The notes below the pieces were generated by a model. It was not told the origin of the DNA. It searched no databases and saw only the letters and a list, made by a program, of their open reading frames with translations. A DNA stretch of 64,000 nucleotides. Source: Arthrobacter sp. SLBN-112. Lineage in GTDB: Bacteria; Actinomycetota; Actinomycetes; Actinomycetales; Micrococcaceae. This document shows positions 18,272-28,822 of the stretch, one piece after another. The DNA lies in assembly GCF_030944625.1 (NCBI RefSeq), contig NZ_JAUSXY010000001.1:248001-312000 (forward strand), in the 5' to 3' direction. Each line of letters begins with the position of its first letter. The stretch's first letter is position 1. A program made the position numbers and the translations under genes.

Positions 18272-19809
18272 TGGACGTCTGGTCCTCCCTGATGGACGGC
18301 TTTGCCACCGCCCTGACCCCCATGAACTTCCTGTACGCCGTCATCGGCGTGGTCCTGGGCACCGCCGTCGGCGTCCTCCCCGGCCTGGGCCCGGCCATGA
18401 CCGTTGCCCTGCTGCTCCCCGTCACCTACGCCTTGGAACCCACCAGTGCGTTCATTATGTTCGCCGGCATCTACTACGGCGGCATGTACGGCGGCTCCAC
18501 CACATCCATCCTGCTGAACACTCCCGGCGAATCGTCCTCCGTAGTCACCGCCATTGAAGGCAACAAGATGGCCAAGGCGGGCCGGGCGGCGCAGGCGCTT
18601 GCGACGGCGGCCATCGGCTCGTTCGTCGCCGGCACCATCGGCACGGCGCTGCTGGCCGTCTGCGCACCGATCGTGGTGAAGTTCGCCGTCAGCCTGGGCG
18701 CGCCAAGTTACTTCGCAATCATGGTCCTCGCCCTGTTAGCCGTCACCGCCGTACTGGGCTCGTCCCGGCTGCGCGGATTCGCATCCTTGGGCCTCGGCCT
18801 GGCCATCGGCCTGGTGGGGATGGATTCGGTGACCGGCCAGCGCCGCCTGACGTTCGGCCAGCCCCTGCTGGCGGACGGCCTGGACATCGTGGTGGTGGCC
18901 GTGGCCATCTTCGCCGTGGGCGAGGCCCTCTGGGTGGCCGCGCACCTCCGCCGGACTCCTCTGCACGCGATCCCCGTGGGCCAGCCCTGGATGGGCAAGT
19001 CCGACTGGAAGCGCTCCTGGAAGCCGTGGCTGCGAGGTACAGCCTTCGGCTTCCCGTTTGGCGCACTGCCCGCCGGCGGCGCCGAGATCCCCACGTTCCT
19101 CTCCTACGTCACGGAGAAGCGCCTCAGCAAGCACCCGGAGGAATTCGGCCACGGCGCCATCGAGGGCGTCGCGGGCCCGGAAGCGGCCAACAACGCTGCC
19201 GCAGCCGGCACCCTGACCCCGATGCTGGCCCTGGGCCTGCCCACCAACGCCACGGCCGCCGTCATGCTCGCCGCCTTCACGTCCTATGGCATCCAGCCGG
19301 GCCCGCAGCTCTTCACCAGCCAGGGTCCTTTGGTGTGGGCGCTGATCGCCAGCCTCTTCATCGGCAACTTCCTGCTGCTGATCATCAACCTGCCCCTGGC
19401 ACCGATGTGGGCCAAGCTGCTGCAACTCCCCCGCCCGTACCTGTACGCCGGCATCCTGTTCTTCGCCACGCTGGGCGCCTACTCGGTGAACCTGCAGGCG
19501 TTCGACCTGGTGATCCTGCTGGTCCTGGGCGCACTCGGGTTCATGATGCGGCGCTTCGGACTCCCCGTGCTGCCGCTGATCCTCGGCGTGATCCTGGGAC
19601 CCCGTATCGAAGGCCAGCTCCGCAAGACGCTCCAGCTGAGCGCGGGCGACCCGGCAGGGCTTCTGGGTGAGCCGATCGCCGTCGGGATCTATGTCATCAT
19701 TGGCCTCATCCTGCTCTGGCCGTTTGCCTACAAGCTGTTCCGCCGGAACCGTCCGGCGCACAAGCCCCTGGTTCCGGCCAATTCGGGCGCGGCGGACTAC
19801 AGTGACTGA
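18271..19809 (+). CDS. tctA: Tripartite tricarboxylate transporter large permease
   Basis: 512-residue permease with about 12 helices. [20 protein letters not shown] and [20 protein letters not shown] are hallmark TctA sequences, and the second half carries [15 protein letters not shown]. It moves carboxylates with Na+ or H+ (family knowledge). The start is the ATG at 18271 (taATG with tctB); the upstream open frame is ignored because it overlaps tctB. Confidence 0.95.
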   Translation: MDVWSSLMDGFATALTPMNFLYAVIGVVLGTAVGVLPGLGPAMTVALLLPVTYALEPTSAFIMFAGIYYGGMYGGSTTSILLNTPGESSSVVTAIEGNKMAKAGRAAQALATAAIGSFVAGTIGTALLAVCAPIVVKFAVSLGAPSYFAIMVLALLAVTAVLGSSRLRGFASLGLGLAIGLVGMDSVTGQRRLTFGQPLLADGLDIVVVAVAIFAVGEALWVAAHLRRTPLHAIPVGQPWMGKSDWKRSWKPWLRGTAFGFPFGALPAGGAEIPTFLSYVTEKRLSKHPEEFGHGAIEGVAGPEAANNAAAAGTLTPMLALGLPTNATAAVMLAAFTSYGIQPGPQLFTSQGPLVWALIASLFIGNFLLLIINLPLAPMWAKLLQLPRPYLYAGILFFATLGAYSVNLQAFDLVILLVLGALGFMMRRFGLPVLPLILGVILGPRIEGQLRKTLQLSAGDPAGLLGEPIAVGIYVIIGLILLWPFAYKLFRRNRPAHKPLVPANSGAADYSD

Positions 19810-19883
19810 ACAGCTCCCTAACCTCGCAAGCCCGGGCAGGGACACCTGTCCGCGTGGGTCACAGAAGACATAAGGAGACAACA

Positions 19884-20276
19884 ATGACAGTCGTTGTGGG
19901 ATACGTCCCGACCCCGGAGGGCGAAGCTGCCCTGACGCAGGCCATCACCGAAGCCCGCAAGAGCAACAGCACCCTGGTATTGATCAACTCCTCCAAGGGC
20001 GAGGCGACCGTGGACAACCGTTTCGCCCAGGACGGCGAGATCCAGGACATCGAGCAGCGGCTTGCCGGCCAGGGCATCCAATTCCTGATCAAACGACCCG
20101 TCCGCGGCCACGACGCTGCCGCCGAAGTGCTGGATGCTGCCGAGGAGCACAACGCTGACCTGATCGTGATCGGCCTGCGCCGCCGCACCCCGGTGGGCAA
20201 GCTGATCATGGGCAGCACATCCCAGCGCATCCTGCTGGAAGCGGACTGTCCGGTGCTGGCGGTCAAGGCAGGCTAG
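19884..20276 (+). CDS. Universal stress protein, single domain
   Basis: 130-residue UspA-like protein. VVVGYVPTPEGEAAL starts the fold and DLIVIGLRRRTPVGKLIMGS near residue 95 is the nucleotide-binding loop. AAGGAG lies six bases before the ATG. It sits 74 bases after tctA and may share its transcript, which would tie it to carbon-source changes (inference). Confidence 0.9.
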   Translation: MTVVVGYVPTPEGEAALTQAITEARKSNSTLVLINSSKGEATVDNRFAQDGEIQDIEQRLAGQGIQFLIKRPVRGHDAAAEVLDAAEEHNADLIVIGLRRRTPVGKLIMGSTSQRILLEADCPVLAVKAG

Positions 20277-20290
20277 CCGCGCAGCATCAG

Positions 20291-21172
20291 CTAGGCCGTT
20301 GCGGCCGCCGGCGCCCGGAACAGCTCCTGGCGCTGGCGGCCCAGGCCTTCCACTTCCACCTCCACCACGTCGCCGGGCTGGAGGTAGGGGAACCGGCCGC
20401 TCAGCGCCACGCCTTCCGGGGTTCCGGTGAGGATCACGTCGCCAGGTTCCAGCCGCATGTACTGGCTGCAGTGGTGGACGAGGGTGGGCGCGTCGAAGAT
20501 CAGTTGGGACGTCGAGGAATCCTGGCGCGGTTCTCCATTGACCCAGCTGCGCAGCGGGAGGTTGCCGCCGTCGATATCCTCCGCCGGAACCAGCCACGGG
20601 CCCAGGGGCGTTGACCCGGGCAGCGACTTGCCCTTGGTCCACTGACCCGCGGCACCCGGCAGCTGGTATTCACGTTCGGAGAGGTCGTTGGCAGTGACAT
20701 AGCCGGCGATGCACCCGGCTGCCTCTTCCAGTGACCCGAGGTAGCCGGCCTCCCTGCCGATCACGATGCCCAGTTCCACCTCCCAGTCGTACTTGGCGGA
20801 ACGCGGAGGCAGCGGAGCGGGATCGAATGGGCCGGCGACCGTATTACTTGGCTTGAGGAAGACCACGGGAATCGTTGGCGGTTCGGCCCCGGACTCGGCG
20901 GCGTGCGCGGCGTAATTCATCCCGACGCCCACCACGGAACCGGGCCTTGCCACGGGCGCCCCGACCCGGAGCGCGTCTGCGCCCTCGAGGACCGGCAGCT
21001 CACCTGCTTCCAAGGCTTTCCGGACTTTGTCCAGGCCGCCGGCTGCGAGGAACCCGCCGTCAACATCGTCGGTCAGGGGCAGCAGGCTGAAGTACTGGCC
21101 GGCGCCGTCCGCTGAGGGAACCAGCACGGCGGGCTGTTCGCTGCCGCTGTGGCCCAGGCGCATGATCTTCAT
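20291..21172 (-). CDS. Fumarylacetoacetate hydrolase family protein
   Basis: 293-residue enzyme of the FAH superfamily, which cleaves or hydrates beta-keto and enol acids in aromatic or sugar-acid breakdown. The metal-binding catalytic core is visible: GVGMNYAAHAAE, YDWEVELGIVIGREAG and GDVILTGTPEGV. The ATG at 21172 has GAGGAG seven bases upstream; the frame continues further but without a better site. No pathway partner is adjacent, so its substrate remains open (acylpyruvate, 2,4-diketo-sugar acid or oxaloacetate-like). Confidence 0.88.
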   Translation of the reverse strand: MKIMRLGHSGSEQPAVLVPSADGAGQYFSLLPLTDDVDGGFLAAGGLDKVRKALEAGELPVLEGADALRVGAPVARPGSVVGVGMNYAAHAAESGAEPPTIPVVFLKPSNTVAGPFDPAPLPPRSAKYDWEVELGIVIGREAGYLGSLEEAAGCIAGYVTANDLSEREYQLPGAAGQWTKGKSLPGSTPLGPWLVPAEDIDGGNLPLRSWVNGEPRQDSSTSQLIFDAPTLVHHCSQYMRLEPGDVILTGTPEGVALSGRFPYLQPGDVVEVEVEGLGRQRQELFRAPAAATA

Positions 21173-21382
21173 ACCGAATCTCCTCAAGGTGTAGTGACGG
21201 AACTGCTGGATGTCAGGTCCGGGCGGGACCCGCTTCCATGGTCGTTGATTCCGTCCGGCGCCGCGAACGAACGCTTTATGACCGCCGCTCCGAGGCTTTA
21301 GGAGGGCAGTCATCTGACATATGTGAATACTCATCGCTAGAATAGCGGAGCCACATGGCACGAAACACAGAAAGTTCGGTAC

Positions 21383-21643
21383 ATGACTACAACCACTTTG
21401 GAGCGCGTCCCCGCCGCTGCCAAGACCGCCGAAAGGCCGGAACTCCGGTCCATCAGCCTGGAGTTCTCCAGTGCCAGCGAGGTCCACGCAGGACTGGAAG
21501 ACGCGGTAGCCGAACTGATTGAGGTGGCAGCGAAGGACGCCGCCTGCGGCATCCTGGTAACCAGGCTGCACCCGGGACGCTACACGGTAGCCCTGGACGA
21601 ATCAGTGCCCTTCGGCGAAACCTACGAATCCTTCGCGGCCTGA
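21383..21643 (+). CDS. Small unknown protein, 86 residues
   Basis: Function not recognised. A short acidic alpha/beta protein: RSISLEFSSASEVHAGLEDAVAELIEVAA, then CGILVTRLHPGRYTVALDESVPFGETYE. It has no membrane segment. A TAGAAT hexamer at 21336-21341 could be its -10 element. It is followed by a strong bidirectional terminator, which supports its being a real transcription unit. Confidence 0.7.
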   Translation: MTTTTLERVPAAAKTAERPELRSISLEFSSASEVHAGLEDAVAELIEVAAKDAACGILVTRLHPGRYTVALDESVPFGETYESFAA

Positions 21644-21715
21644 TTCGCCTGCTGCCTGATACCCCGGCCGCCTGGTTGGCCGGGCGAGCCCGCAGGTCCC
21701 GGACGGACGCCTGAA

Positions 21716-21767
21716 GCAACTAAAAATCCCCGCAGTGCCGTGAAGCACTGCGGGGATTCTTAGTTGC
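21716..21767. terminator. Strong bidirectional terminator, 23-base stem
   Basis: A 23-base stem with one mismatch around a CGTGAA loop. The core is CCCCGCAGTGC and its partner, and A/T-rich flanks give a T-tract on either strand. It lies between two convergent small genes and should stop transcription from both. Confidence 0.85.
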
Positions 21768-21779
21768 TGCGGGTGCGGC

Positions 21780-22025
21780 TCAGGCGAGACGGACTTGGAC
21801 GCCGTCGGACTTCAGGAAGAGCTGCTTCTCCGACAGGTCGGACGGTCCGGCCGGCACCAGCCAGAGGACGTTGCCGCTCTGCGACACCTCTTCCACCTCC
21901 CCGGCTGCCACCACATGCGCATGCTTGATGATTTCGACGCGGTCCCCGGCCTTGAGGGCCTTCCAGTTGGATACCGCGGCGGAATGGGCGTTGCGCCTGG
22001 ACAGGACTGCCCCACGTGCTTTCAT
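21780..22025 (-). CDS. Small unknown protein, 81 residues
   Basis: Not recognised. A basic N-terminus (KARGAVLSRRNAHS) is followed by a beta-rich segment, AGDRVEIIKHAHVVAAGEVE and GNVLWLVPAG, resembling a KOW/SH3-like barrel. The start at 22025 is chosen because AAAGGGG lies about 11 bases before it; a GTG 12 codons upstream is possible. It ends at the shared bidirectional terminator. Confidence 0.65.
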   Translation of the reverse strand: MKARGAVLSRRNAHSAAVSNWKALKAGDRVEIIKHAHVVAAGEVEEVSQSGNVLWLVPAGPSDLSEKQLFLKSDGVQVRLA

Positions 22026-22081
22026 TTGAACTTCTACCCCTTTGTATCGTTCTGCTGCCACAGCGTCGTTGATGTGACTTT

Positions 22082-22105
22082 CACTACATCTTCAGTTCTA
22101 CTACA
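22082..22105 (-). promoter_or_regulatory. Direct repeats TGTAGT upstream of small gene
   Basis: Read on the minus strand, TGTAGT occurs twice 17 bases apart, 58-80 bases before the start codon of the 81-residue protein. Could be a regulator site; no protein can be assigned. Confidence 0.3.
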
Positions 22106-22187
22106 CTCCGCACCCCACCATGGGCAGTGACGCCGGATATTCCGCCCTTTGGACGGAAGCGCAGCAGGCACTGAAGATCCTTCGGTT

Positions 22188-23792
22188 TTAGGCCAGGGAG
22201 CCGACGGCGGATTCGGCCGCCCGTCGCACCTCTCCGGAGGCAACCAGCCGGTCCGCCGCTTCGAGTTCGGGCGACAGGAAACGGTCCGTTCCCGGGCCAT
22301 CCACCACGGCGCGGAGGGCAGCCGCGACGGCGGTGCCCGCCGGGCCCGGAGTGAGCTCGCCACCGGAAAGCTGGGTGCGGATGTCCAGCGCGCGCGCAGA
22401 GGTCACCAGTTCGATGGCCAGGACCCGCCGGAGATTCTCCACCGCCTTGCGCAGCTTCCGTGCCGCGTGCCAGCCCATGGAGACGTGGTCCTCCTGCATG
22501 GCGGAGCTTGGAATCGAATCCACCGAAGCCGGCACTGCCAGCCGCTTGTTGTCCGAGACCAGGCCTGCCTGGGTGTACTGCGCAATCATCAGCCCCGAGT
22601 CGACGCCCGGATCCGACGCCAGGAAGGCGGGAAGTCCGTGCGACCGGGCGGGATCAAGCATCCGGTCCGTCCGGCGTTCAGCGATGGAGCTGAGGTCCGC
22701 GACGGCGATGGCCAGGTAGTCCAGGACGTACGCCACGGGCGCACCGTGGAAGTTGCCATTGGAGCTGACGCGGCCGTCGGGAAGGACCACCGGGTTGTCG
22801 ATTGCTGCGGCAAGTTCGCGGGTTGCCACGAGTTCCGCATGGTCAACGGTGTCACGGACGGCACCGGCAACCTGCGGGGCGCAGCGGAGCGAGTAGGCAT
22901 CCTGCACCCGGGAGTCCCCCACCTTGTGGGAAGCGACAATCGGCGAATTCGACAGCACGCGCAGCATGTTGTCGGCGCTGGCTGCCTGGCCGGGGTGCGG
23001 GCGCAGCGCGGCGTGCAATTCGGGCAGGAACACCTGGTCGGTGCCCAGCAGTGCCTCGACGCTGAGCGCGGCGGTGATGTCCGCCGTCGCCAGCAGCTGG
23101 CGGAGGTCGGCGATGGCCATCAGGAGCATGCCCAGCATGCCCTCGGTGCCGTTGACCAGTGCAAGTCCTTCCTTCTCGGCAAGGGTGACCGGCTCGATGC
23201 CGTGTTGCGCAAGCAGCTCGGCGACAGTCCGCTCGCCCCGCCCGCCGTACGTGACGCCGTCGGGCCCTTCTGCCTCGCCTTCACCCATCAGCACCAGGGC
23301 GCAGTGCGAGAGCGGGGCCAGGTCTCCTGAACAACCGAGCGAGCCAAATTCGCGGACCACCGGAGTGATGCCGGCGTTCAGGACGTCCACCATGGTCTGC
23401 AGCACCACGGGACGGACTCCGGTGCGGCCGGAGGCGAGGGTCTTGGCGCGCAGGAACATAATGCCCCGCACCACTTCGCGTTCCACGGCCGGCCCCATGC
23501 CTGCAGCGTGGCTGCGGATCAGGGACTTCTGCAGCTGGGTACGCAGTTCGTTGGGGATGTGGCGGTTGGCCAGGGCACCGAACCCGGTGGAGATGCCGTA
23601 GGCCGGCACATCGCTGGACGCGAGGTCATCGATGTGGGCGCGGACCTTGGCAACGGTTTCCAGGGCATCCGGGGCGATGGTCACCTTGGCGTCGTGGCGG
23701 GCGACGGCGAGCACGTCCTCGGCCGTGACGCCGACGGAGCCAAGGGTGACGGTCAGCGGTGAGTGGGTGGTGTGGTGGGTTGCAAGGGTCAT
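22188..23792 (-). CDS. hutH: Histidine ammonia-lyase
   Basis: 534 residues, full length for the family. It converts L-histidine to urocanate and ammonia, the first step of histidine degradation. YGISTGFGALAN is the family N-terminal motif. GSLGCSGDLAPLSH contains the tripeptide that cyclises into the MIO cofactor, here Cys-Ser-Gly instead of the more common Ala-Ser-Gly; this variant is known in actinobacterial HutH. It lies downstream of hutU on the same strand, separated by 74 bases that hold a palindromic repeat, and is probably co-transcribed. Confidence 0.97.
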   Translation of the reverse strand: MTLATHHTTHSPLTVTLGSVGVTAEDVLAVARHDAKVTIAPDALETVAKVRAHIDDLASSDVPAYGISTGFGALANRHIPNELRTQLQKSLIRSHAAGMGPAVEREVVRGIMFLRAKTLASGRTGVRPVVLQTMVDVLNAGITPVVREFGSLGCSGDLAPLSHCALVLMGEGEAEGPDGVTYGGRGERTVAELLAQHGIEPVTLAEKEGLALVNGTEGMLGMLLMAIADLRQLLATADITAALSVEALLGTDQVFLPELHAALRPHPGQAASADNMLRVLSNSPIVASHKVGDSRVQDAYSLRCAPQVAGAVRDTVDHAELVATRELAAAIDNPVVLPDGRVSSNGNFHGAPVAYVLDYLAIAVADLSSIAERRTDRMLDPARSHGLPAFLASDPGVDSGLMIAQYTQAGLVSDNKRLAVPASVDSIPSSAMQEDHVSMGWHAARKLRKAVENLRRVLAIELVTSARALDIRTQLSGGELTPGPAGTAVAAALRAVVDGPGTDRFLSPELEAADRLVASGEVRRAAESAVGSLA

Positions 23793-23828
23793 GGTGTTCC
23801 TACTTTGGGTGGTGGAGCCTGCGGCGGT

Positions 23829-23866
23829 GGTTGAGCTCGTCGAAACCTGGATTTCGACAGGCTCAA

Positions 23867-23868
<2 letters not shown>
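23829..23868. repeat. REP-like palindrome between hutU and hutH
   Basis: Inverted repeat TTGAGCTCGTCGAAA (23831-23845) and TTTCGACAGGCTCAA (23852-23866), with a CT/TC mismatch in the stem and a CCTGGA loop. It touches the hutU stop codon. I recognise this as a dispersed intergenic element seen across Micrococcaceae genomes. It may end or attenuate transcription between the two hut genes, or stabilise the upstream message. Confidence 0.75.
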
Positions 23869-25564
<1,696 letters not shown>

Positions 25565-25662
25565 GATGGGCTCCTTCTCGTTGGTGTCTGTGTTGGGAAA
25601 GAAGTTCTGTATCAACTAAAGCCCTTGGCGGACGGGCTTCACAGGGGTTTTTACGGGGTACT

Positions 25663-25678
25663 GTCCGGTATCGCAGAC
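25663..25678 (-). promoter_or_regulatory. Predicted IclR operator upstream of hutU
   Basis: GTCCGGTATCGCAGAC, an imperfect inverted repeat (GTCNG-N6-CAGAC). It shares the core GGTATC with two further copies flanking the upstream side of the IclR gene. Position about 100 bases before the hutU start fits an activator or repressor site. Confidence 0.65.
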
Positions 25679-25771
25679 ACGGCCGTTATCCGGTCTTGCC
25701 CTGTCAGCCCTGGTCCTCCATCGGGCTGGAGGGGACCAAAACTGACAGGGCAATGCGCGCGTTTGGGGCGG

Positions 25772-26599
25772 CTATTTTCCGGGCCGGCCATGGAGGCGGA
25801 CGGAGAGTTCGTCGGCCACCTTCTGGACGCGGGCGGCCAAGACCGGCCACTCCTCCGCGGGCAGCTTGTCCTCAAGGAAGGTGACGGCAACGGCGGCGGT
25901 GGGCCACCCCAGATGGTCGGTCACAGCAGCAGCGATGGAACCAAAACCTGGAGTCACCTCGCCATGTTCGGTGGCGTACCCCCGCTGGCGGACCTGGTCC
26001 AGGTGCGAGGACAGCGCGGAGTACTTCATGATGGCCCCCACCACCTCATGCCGGGCAGTGAAGGCGGCGGCGTTCGGGTAGAGCGCACGCACCTGCGACT
26101 TGGGCAGCGCAGCAAGGATGGCTCGTCCGCTGGCGGTGAGGTGGCTGGGAAGCCGGACGCCGACGTCGGTCACCAGGGACGGACGGTTCTTCGCCCTTTC
26201 CTCCACGATGTACAGGACATCACGGCCGTGCAGAACGGCCAGGTGCGCACTTTCACCGAGAGCATCCACGAGACTCGCAAGCAGCGGCCGGCCAAGCCGG
26301 GACAACGGCTCCTGCCTCGAATAGGCGGAACTGAGTTCGAAGGCGCTGATGCCCAGCCCGTAGCGTTGCTCCTCATGCAGGTGGAGGACGAAGCCGTTCG
26401 CCTCCATGACGCCCAGCAGGTGGTAGACGCTGGACCGGGGCAGGTCAAGGCTGGAGGCGATCTGGGAGGCCGCCATCGGCCCGCGCCGGGAGGCCAGCAG
26501 CTTGAGGATGCGGAGGGTGTTTTCCGCAGCAGGGACTTTTGAGGATGCCTTGACCGCCGCGCGGGGCGCCTGGGCTTCGGTGCTCAATGCAGTGCTCAT
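25772..26599 (-). CDS. IclR family transcriptional regulator (probable hut regulator)
   Basis: 275 residues. N-terminal winged helix (LRILKLLASRRGPMAASQIASSLDLPRSSVYHLLGVM) and a C-terminal ligand-binding domain, the standard IclR layout. It lies directly upstream of hutU and hutH on the same strand. Its own control region carries two copies of the same palindrome found before hutU, so it likely regulates itself and histidine degradation, responding to urocanate or a related compound (inference). Confidence 0.9.
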   Translation of the reverse strand: MSTALSTEAQAPRAAVKASSKVPAAENTLRILKLLASRRGPMAASQIASSLDLPRSSVYHLLGVMEANGFVLHLHEEQRYGLGISAFELSSAYSRQEPLSRLGRPLLASLVDALGESAHLAVLHGRDVLYIVEERAKNRPSLVTDVGVRLPSHLTASGRAILAALPKSQVRALYPNAAAFTARHEVVGAIMKYSALSSHLDQVRQRGYATEHGEVTPGFGSIAAAVTDHLGWPTAAVAVTFLEDKLPAEEWPVLAARVQKVADELSVRLHGRPGK

Positions 26600-26628
26600 T
26601 GGCTGGAAGGGTCTTTCTGGGTAGCTCT

Positions 26629-26644
26629 GTCCGGTATCCCGTAC
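26629..26644 (-). promoter_or_regulatory. Predicted IclR operator in its own control region
   Basis: GTCCGGTATCCCGTAC, 30-45 bases before the IclR start codon. The left half matches the hutU site exactly and the right half is weaker. Position suggests autorepression. Confidence 0.6.
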
Positions 26645-26696
26645 TTAAGCTTGCGCCCTCCGTGACCTTGCGGCGGTGCTGTCCCTAAGGTTTTCT

Positions 26697-26712
26697 GTCT
26701 GTGATACCAGAC
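26697..26712 (-). promoter_or_regulatory. Predicted IclR operator, best palindrome
   Basis: On the minus strand GTCTGGTATCACAGAC, with perfect five-base arms GTCTG/CAGAC. It lies about 100 bases upstream of the IclR gene and just past the end of the HNH endonuclease gene, a third copy of the hut-associated motif. Confidence 0.65.
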
Positions 26713-26724
26713 GCCTGCCCGATT

Positions 26725-28482
26725 TCAACTATGCCAGCGTCGTGGGGCAGCTGACTCCAGCTCATCGAAATCCAGGAACAGCTCCCATTCCGGGAAGGGG
26801 TCGGCTGGCAGCTCATTTTCGGAGGGACCCGGGTCGCAGGGGACGTCCGTGGCCGGCATGTCCCACTGATCCGCCCCCTCCAGGACCTGTGGCGTATCTG
26901 CCAACGGCGGCTCCTCCTGACTGGCGTGGCCGCTGGGCAGGGCAAAGTATGCAGGCACATACAGGTCCTGTTGTCCTGGCTCCACCTCCGACGTCGCACC
27001 CCAGAACGCCTCACTCAAGGCCGGCCAGTGGGTTGGTTCACGGTCTGGTTGTTCGGGTTTGTAGGTGCGTCCGGTGGGTGAGGTCCAGCCGGGTGGCTGG
27101 TTTGTTGTTGCGGGGGTTGGTATCCAGGGGCGGGCGTGTTTGAGCCGGTGGTGCTTGGGGCAGAGCTGGCCCAGGTTGCCGGCGCCGGTGGTGCCGCCGT
27201 GTTCCCAGGCGGTGAGGTGGTCGGTGTCGTTGTCAGCGGTGCGGTTGTTGCAGCCGGGGAAGGTGCATTTCCCGTCGCGCATCCGGATCCATTTCTTGAT
27301 GGTCTCGGGCAGCCGGTAGCGGGTGCGGCCGATGTCCAGGGGTGCCCCGTCGCGGGGGTCGACCAGGACCCGGTAGAACGATTCCGCCCCGTCCGCGACC
27401 AGCCTGCGTGCCATTGACGCCGGGATCGGCCCAAACCCGTCCAGCACGGCGGGTTCATCGGTGAGGCCAAGCAGCGAAAACACCGGCACCATGACCAGGA
27501 CATCCGCCCGAGGAACGGGAACCTTGCCAATGCCACACGTATTTCCGACAGCCTCACCCGCAGCAGCTCCGGCGCCGAGGAGGAGGGAGGCGGCGACGTC
27601 GGCGCGGAGCTGGGTGAGGGTCCGCCCTTCCGTAGGGCCCTGCAAACCGCGGGCGGTGGCGGTGCTGCGGTTCCAGATGGCGCACGCGGTATCGCCAGGA
27701 AGGTGGAGCGAGATCCAGCCCATGCCGTCCCGGTCCGGGGTGTAGTCCATCCGCCGGTCCGCCACCCCCTTGGCGTGGCGTTTCTCCAGGGTTTCGGGGT
27801 GGTGGCGTTCCCGCCAGGCGCGGACCTTGGCCCGGAACCGGGAGGGCACGAGTTCACCGGGTGCGGCGCCTCTGGCGGGGTTGGGCGCTTCGGGGTCGAA
27901 GAAATGTGCCACCAGCCCGGCAGCACCTGCGGGGGTGAGGCCCTCAGTCTCATCGGCAATGACCTTCGCGTGCTGCCAAGACACTGCACCTGCGGCCAGA
28001 GAGTCCATCAGCGGCGGCAGGGAACAGACCCGCCGTGCCTGCCCTACCAAGGCCCCCGCCGCCCCGGAACTGATGGTCAGGACCCCGGCGATCTCCTCCA
28101 CCGCGGAGATCTCCGCGAACGTGCGCTCATCCACCGGGGCCTCGGGCGGGGTCATGGCCAGCTGCAACCCGACGCACTCCGCCACGTCCAGCGCCTTCAC
28201 CGCCGCGAGCTGCGCCTCCAACCGGGCCACAACATCCAAGCGTTTCAGGCACAGCTCATACCGCCGCGCCAACACATCAACACCAGTACCGGCTTCAAAA
28301 CCAACACCAGCACCAGCACCGGGCCCAGCACCAGCACTAGCCCCAGCGTTGGCAGGGCTAAGCGCGGCACCCTCCAGCGGTGCCCCCTCCAAGGCAGCGT
28401 CCTCCAGAACCAGCACATCCAGCGCCGCAACAGAGGCACGAACACCCTCCATCACCACCGCCAAATCCGTACCAATCCCCAT
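26725..28482 (-). CDS. HNH endonuclease with DUF222 domain (13E12-repeat-like)
   Basis: About 585 residues. The DUF222 region (KVRAWRERHHPETLEKRH, DRRMDYTPDRDGMGWISL) is followed by a C-terminal HNH nuclease motif: a CTFPGC-type Cys pair, then NDTDHLTAWEHGG and LCPKHHRLKH. These proteins are multicopy in Arthrobacter and mycobacteria and behave like selfish or recombination-linked genes; function is not established. The N-terminal third has an Ala/Gly low-complexity stretch from GCX repeats. The start at 28482 is a best guess; the frame stays open to about 28740. Confidence 0.85.
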   Translation of the reverse strand: MGIGTDLAVVMEGVRASVAALDVLVLEDAALEGAPLEGAALSPANAGASAGAGPGAGAGVGFEAGTGVDVLARRYELCLKRLDVVARLEAQLAAVKALDVAECVGLQLAMTPPEAPVDERTFAEISAVEEIAGVLTISSGAAGALVGQARRVCSLPPLMDSLAAGAVSWQHAKVIADETEGLTPAGAAGLVAHFFDPEAPNPARGAAPGELVPSRFRAKVRAWRERHHPETLEKRHAKGVADRRMDYTPDRDGMGWISLHLPGDTACAIWNRSTATARGLQGPTEGRTLTQLRADVAASLLLGAGAAAGEAVGNTCGIGKVPVPRADVLVMVPVFSLLGLTDEPAVLDGFGPIPASMARRLVADGAESFYRVLVDPRDGAPLDIGRTRYRLPETIKKWIRMRDGKCTFPGCNNRTADNDTDHLTAWEHGGTTGAGNLGQLCPKHHRLKHARPWIPTPATTNQPPGWTSPTGRTYKPEQPDREPTHWPALSEAFWGATSEVEPGQQDLYVPAYFALPSGHASQEEPPLADTPQVLEGADQWDMPATDVPCDPGPSENELPADPFPEWELFLDFDELESAAPRRWHS

Positions 28483-28822
28483 AAAAACATCATCCAACCA
28501 GGGTCTGACATTCAAAGCCGAGGCGTCGTCGCGGGTTGGCGGCCAAGCCGACACGTATAAACGCTCCCATCCGCCCAAGGTCCCTGACCCACGAAGCTGC
28601 GTGCCGGCGTCGTACGCAACCTCGCTGCCCAGAATCCCTGACGCACCAGAAATACCCGGCGCGCAAAGGAATGTGCACAGCGCCAAACTCCTCCCCACAC
28701 CCCAAACGCTGCCCCAACAGTCTGGAACCGAAGACAGCAACCCGCCGTGAGCCTCATCACGGTGCCTCCGAAAATGGTCTGCTGGTTAGCGGCTCCCCTC
28801 CCAATGACGAGAAGGTAATTGC

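Noticed and set aside
28280..28380. Repeats of the AACACCAGCACC type as a functional array
   Set aside because: They lie in frame in the HNH endonuclease gene and encode an Ala/Gly-rich linker, so simple coding repeats explain them.
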